Positions 60,017 through 64,000 of a stretch of DNA of 64,000 nt are shown piece by piece (the first letter of the stretch is position 1; every line of letters starts with the position of its first letter). Below the pieces are notes generated by a model. That model had not been told where the DNA came from, did no database searches, and saw only the letters and a program-made list of their open reading frames with translations. The DNA comes from Diplosphaera chodatii (lineage: Eukaryota > Chlorophyta > Trebouxiophyceae > Prasiolales > Stichococcaceae). The position numbers were made by a program, and so were the translations under genes. Location: contig JAALGY010000020.1 in NCBI GenBank assembly GCA_032358165.1, positions 1,178,001 to 1,242,000 of the forward strand, read 5' to 3'.

Positions 60017-61864
60017 TCAGCTACAATGCCTGCTGTCCGATTGCTGTACACTGTGGACATTGCGCATGGGGTCCTCATGCTGCAGGCCGTCACCATCATC
60101 TGACAGGGAGGAATGCTGCACGCCAGTTGCATACTGGATGTCATCCTCCTCAGCTATCAGGCCCTCCTCGGCGTAGTGCGGCTGCCCCGCTGATTGCTCC
60201 AGCATGCGTGCCTTGAGCTCGAGCAGGCTGCAGCGCTCTGCCAGCTCGGCCTGCGCACATGTCGATGCCAATCATGACAGCCGGCTTGACGGTGCGACTG
60301 TGCTTGGTACGATGTTCAGGGGCGTGCAGCTCACGCACGAGCCCCACGCTGCAACGCCTGCCAGCGCCCAGGACAACCGCTGCAAGGAGCACCCAGCCTC
60401 TGCAAGCAGCGCAGAGCACCTGGAGGCGCTCCAGGGCAGCGCGCTCGGCTTGCAGCGCTGACGAGGTGGACTTCTCCTGCGCCAGGCTGCGCGTCAGCTG
60501 GTCCAGCTGGTCCTCCGCCCGCTCGGCCCGCTCCCTCTCCTCCTGGGGGTGCGCGAGACAAGACGTCTCTCGGACATTTGGCGACAGTTGGCTTAGCTGA
60601 AGTTTGCAACTGAACAAGCCGCACAACCTCAAGGCTGTGTCGGTGGTGGGCAACACGGCACTCTGCTGCTCGCGTGTGGCACACCAGACAGCATGGTCGC
60701 GACAACCTGCCGGGCCTGCCGGCACACCAGCGGCCTCACCTGCAGCTGCCGCTCGGCGGCGCTGGAATGGGCGCTGGAGGCTGCGGACGCTGGGCGTCGG
60801 ACAGACGCGCGGGGCGGGCCGGGCGCCAGCGTCTTGGGCGCCGGCTTGCTGGGCGACACATCGCAGCTGTTGTGAGCTGAGGCGGTGCGGCTGGGGCCCG
60901 CAGACCCCGGCCTGCTGTTGCTGGCTGCCTGCACCGCCGCGCGCAGCATCAGCCGGGAGCCCTCCGGCTGTACTGCGGCCTCTGCCGACAGGGGCTCTGG
61001 AGCGGGTGCCGACCCCGGCCTCGGCCGTTGGCGCCGGCCACGCCGCTGGCCGCCGCTGCCTGCACTGTCGCCAGGCCAGCTGATGGGGGCTCTTCTGCTG
61101 CCAGCATCTGGCGGCTCTGCTGGCTGCACGTCTCGACCTTGCGGTTGCCTGCACAAAGTTGCCGCGACCATCATGCATGCAGAAGTCCAGCTCGGAATGC
61201 TATTTTAGATCGTTGATCATGCAAGCTGTTCACTGAGGCTATGTGTGACATATGCAGCATGTACCTGGCATGCTGCGGCTGAGCTGGGGATGACGTCACA
61301 GAAGACGGAAGGGACTGCATGGCAGCACCAGTCACACACTCTTCGCCTTGCCCACTACATAGTGTTCTGCATCTTGCCACACACAGACCGGACGGAGGAC
61401 GCACCTTGTTGGGCGTCCTATCATGTGCTCGGCTTGGGCTGCGCCTGCTCTGGGGAGTGCAGTGACCTCGTCCAGACGGCGGCGGATCGCCGTCGGGTTC
61501 CGCGATGTCCAAGCCGGGTGGCTTGCTCAGCCACAGGGGCGCTTGCCTGAGGCAGAATGTGACAGCGATGACGTGCTTGATGCGGTGGACCCCCTTGCAG
61601 CGGCAGTCAGATGAAGTATGAACGGCGTTACCTCTCCTTAGCGCCTTCTGTGCGCCTGATATGGTACTCAGTGGCTGCAAAGGCTGTGCCATTTGATAAA
61701 GAGGAGGTGTCCATGCAGAGCAGGTCTGTGGCGACCAGGACCTGAGACATTGGCTCTGAGGCCCAGAAGCTTATCGGTATGCCTGCACCGACATACTGGA
61801 CGGGTTCAATATGCAAGCGCTGCCAGATTGTTGGGTTCAAAAGTGGGTTGATCCGCACATACAC
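60017..61864 (-). CDS. Unrecognised protein with Pro/Ser-rich middle and C-terminal coiled coil; 5' end unresolved
   Basis: No family recognised. Exons share phase from 61863 downward. The first supported exon (about 61863-61633, not starting with ATG) reads YVRINPLLNPTIWQRLHIEP, VQYVGAGIPISFWASEPMSQ and VLVATDLLCMDTSSLSNGTA, then ATEYHIRRTEGAKE. It joins QAPLWLSKPPGLDIAEPDGD (about 61552) and, at about 61122, PAEPPDAGSRRAPISWPGD. A Ser/Ala/Pro-rich region follows (GSAGPSRTASAHNSCDVSPS). The coiled coil is ERERAERAEDQLDQLTRSLA and STSSALQAERAALERLQ, with AELAERCSLLELKARMLEQS in the last exon, which stops at 60017. Possible earlier exons lie between 61.9 and 62.6 kb (for instance FVLRADTAKLRSTRSIAK followed by a GT donor near 62276), but I could not link them in phase. 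Confidence 0.5.
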
Positions 61865-62766
61865 TGCAGCACGATCGCATCAGCAACGCATGGTGACGCT
61901 TGCCAGGCATGCCCAGTACAGAGACGAGAGAATCTTCCAAGCAAATCTACATTGCCTGTCATCGCACGAGCTGCGCCACTGGCCCGCTGCAGTGACAATC
62001 TTCTGCAAGTGGCAAACGTTGCATAAGGGAATGCAGGTCCCTGGCCTAGCCTGTAGTCTCAGACGAGTTGGCCTCATTTGCGCCTGTTATTGTGCTTTCT
62101 GCGGCACTTTGCCTGCATGTCGCACTCTCAACTGGGTCTGTGTGCAAGCTGTGCTATGACAGAGCGGCCGCAGCATCAAGCAGCTGTGTACGAGACGAGT
62201 TACAGACTTGGACCTGGGGGACGCTGACGATCGGCTCGTCAACCTCTCACAGTTTGCTGTATGGGTGTGTTCACTTTGCTATGCTGCGCGTTGAACGAAG
62301 CTTCGCTGTGTCGGCGCGCAGCACAAACTCTGGTTTGTTTGCGAATACCAGTGTCATGGTGCGATCTGAGCATGAGAGAGGGGCAAGCAGGCCAGTCGGC
62401 TTGGTGCATGGCACGGTATCAACTTTGCATTCTCAGCAGTACGATGTTGTAAGGAAGGTCGTAACTGCGTACAAGCTCGCGGTTAAAGCGGCAGCGTGCT
62501 GGCGTCGCTCAGTGCGATGGCCATGGCCGCCCAGCCGCACTGCATACTTGCCCACGCGACGCGTGGAGTTCACACTCAAATATGCGACAGCCTGTGGGTT
62601 CCTCGTTCCACATGAGCTGCAGTGCAAAGTATGCATATCACCATGGCCTTCGCAGGTGGCAAGGCATGTATGCCCCACGGTGCCATAAGGTGGTATCATC
62701 TCAGATCCTGCTATCCCCGTCAGTCAAGTCACAAGTCATGAGCTGACATCATTTGCATTGCCTCAG
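61865..62766. other. Undetermined region, probably 5' exons of the coiled-coil gene and promoters
   Basis: About 900 bp. On the - strand there are exon-like pieces: LMWNEEPTGCRIFECELHAS after an acceptor near 62621, and FVLRADTAKLRSTRSIAK before a donor near 62276. A 206-codon + strand frame (62068-62688) starts from TTG and has no recognisable domain. Confidence 0.35.
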
Positions 62767-64000
62767 GCGAGCCCGGTGATACCGCACAGCCGGATGTCGG
62801 AGCAGCACTTCCAGATGGCAGCCCACCAACGCCAGATGCTGGCACGCCAGTCAAGGCAGACGGCAGCCCATCACGGCATGCTGGCGCTTCGTTCGCTGAT
62901 ACAACCGATGCAGCAGAGCCACCACTGCCGGCCAACGGTGTCGGCAGCCATGTGGTGGCGCCGTCAGACAGTGACAATGACAGTTTGCATGGAGGGGGGG
63001 CAGCTGGTGCGCCGCCAGCCTTGCCGCTGAGCACACATGCGAGGGCCCTTGTGGACGATGACTCCGATGAGGACGGTGAGCGGTACTGCCTCGTACTTTG
63101 TGCACATGCATGCGACCATGCAAAAGCAGTGTGAAGGCACGTCTGGGAAGCTGGCAGCTGCTGCATGACAGCTTTGCCCGTACACCCTCCTGTTGCAGAT
63201 GACGGGCCCAACAGGCAGCAAGGCAGCTATGAGGCAGACTATCAGGAGGAGGTAGCAGAGCCCCCCTCTGGTGCAGGCGGCTTCGCAGCATTCGAGGGCG
63301 GACCTCCTGCAGAGCAGCAGCAAAATCCACAGGCAGCCGTACCGAGCTCAGACTCAACACAACAGCAGCCACAGGCGGTTCCGCAGTCAATGGAACCTTG
63401 TCCTGAGACACAGCCTGAGGACGCAGCAGCGGGGAGCTCAGGCCTGCAAACATCAAGCGGAGCCCCGGAGGCAGCAGCACTGGAGCAGCAGCAGCAGCAG
63501 CAGCAGCAGGCGCCAGCGCCACCAGACTTGCCGCCCCGCACGCGAGCCATGGGCGTCCACGAGGAGGTGGTGCATCAGCTGATGCAGGAGGTCATCACCG
63601 GCAGCGCTGAAGTGCAGGAGGTGGCGGCAGAGCAGATCAGGTGCAGGCATGGGTCCTGCAGTAGTGTGCCACTGTGGCAGCCTTGAGTGGGTAATTTATT
63701 GGAATGCAGCAAGACGGTGCAGAGTGTGATGATCGACACTTCGGAGCGTCAGTGGCGGCCTTTAATGCATGCGCCATGCAAATGGATACAGGGATTTGAT
63801 GGCAGCTAAGGCAGGCTACCGTGAGGCACTGGTGGCGCTGGGCGGGCTCGCCTCGCTGGTGGCGCTGCTGGATGCGCCCGAGAAACCCGTCACGCTTTAT
63901 GTGGCGCAGGCGCTTGGCCACATCGCCTCCACCGCCTCCTGCCGAGCTGCTGTACGGTGGGCGGACATGGCACATCCTGGCCTGACAACGCTTCGCATGC
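62767..64000 (+). CDS. Armadillo-repeat protein, partial; 5' end unresolved and 3' end cut by window edge
   Basis: Three phase-consistent exons. The first (about 62767-63076) starts after an acceptor and reads GEPGDTAQPDVGAALPDGSP, then an acidic DSDNDSLHGGG and LVDDDSDEDG. The second (about 63200-63634) continues DDGPNRQQGSYEADYQEEVA, is rich in Gln/Pro/Ala, has an eight-Gln run, and ends with the helical GVHEEVVHQLMQEVITGSAE and VQEVAAEQI. The third (from about 63796) is DLMAAKAGYREALVALGGLA, SLVALLDAPEKPVTLYVAQA and LGHIASTASCRAAV. GLxxLVxLL...xxxALxxIA is an armadillo-repeat pattern. A donor follows near 63957, so more repeats should lie beyond the window. No start codon was found in the first exon, so a further exon lies upstream. 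Specific function cannot be assigned. Confidence 0.6.
63482..63508 (+). repeat. Poly-Gln codon run (GAGCAGCAG...) in the armadillo gene
   Basis: Eight consecutive CAG codons follow a Glu codon in the low-complexity N-terminal part of the armadillo protein. Confidence 0.85.

Noticed and set aside
62068..62688. 206-codon + strand frame near the right end
   Set aside because: TTG start, no recognisable domain; splice-like exon pieces lie on the other strand.

Overview
The window looks like a nuclear chromosome segment of a green alga (Chlorophyta, probably a core chlorophyte). The evidence is GC-rich coding sequence, many short GT-AG introns with GTGAGC/GTGCGT-like donors, and genes packed in alternating orientation. 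Several products carry plastid or thylakoid-lumen targeting peptides (CtpA, Y3IP1-like, PAM68, FKBP17-like, bS16). Families typical of the green lineage are present (CDPK, PTS2-type citrate synthase, plant-type serine acetyltransferase, CDC25/ACR2 rhodanese, SDR-CIA30 protein). A few TGTAA elements lie just past stop codons, as expected for chlorophyte polyadenylation. No bacterial operons, phage genes, CRISPR arrays, rRNA or convincing tRNA genes were seen. Exon-intron models below were read by eye from splice sites, reading phase and family knowledge, and were not checked against transcripts.

Layout. 1-3.8 kb (-): SNX1/2 retromer sorting nexin, cut by the left edge. 4.4-7.5 kb (+): CDPK. 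8.2-11.2 kb (+): glyoxysomal citrate synthase with a PTS2. 11.9-15.0 kb (-): lumenal CtpA protease. 15.7-18.3 kb (+): glycerophosphocholine acyltransferase GPC1. 18.5-19.2 kb (-): Y3IP1-like photosystem I assembly factor. 19.9-22.6 kb (-): GH85 endo-beta-N-acetylglucosaminidase. 23.0-24.9 kb (+): DUF455 ferritin-like protein. 25.1-25.9 kb (-): PAM68. 26.2-30.9 kb (+): WDTC1/ASG2 WD40-TPR protein. 31.1-33.7 kb (+): AIM24-family protein. 34.0-35.3 kb (+): lumenal FKBP17-like immunophilin. 35.7-38.9 kb (-): serine acetyltransferase with a very long C-terminal extension. 39.6-40.7 kb (+): ACR2/CDC25 rhodanese. 41.3-46.2 kb (-): E(z)-type histone methyltransferase. 46.6-47.4 kb (+): ribosomal protein eL39. 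47.9-49.5 kb (-): RING/SIM/AT-hook candidate SUMO-targeted ubiquitin ligase. 49.7-50.2 kb (+): HMG-box protein. 51.3-53.9 kb (-): unrecognised Ala/Gln-rich protein. 54.4-58.4 kb (-): SDR-CIA30 protein. 58.9-59.5 kb (+): plastid-type ribosomal protein bS16. 60.0-61.9+ kb (-): unrecognised coiled-coil protein. 62.8-64.0 kb (+): armadillo-repeat protein, cut by the right edge.

Functional themes. Several genes serve plastid biogenesis: CtpA (D1 maturation), PAM68 (PSII assembly), Y3IP1-like (PSI assembly), FKBP17-like, bS16 and possibly the SDR-CIA30 protein. A second group (E(z), STUbL candidate, HMG box) concerns chromatin and lies within about 9 kb, interrupted by eL39. The two most unusual objects are the serine acetyltransferase, whose DYxI-type C-terminal tail sits at the end of a roughly 315-residue low-complexity extension and which has a tandem-duplicated splice donor, and the STUbL candidate, which combines SUMO-interacting motifs, an AT-hook and a RING finger.
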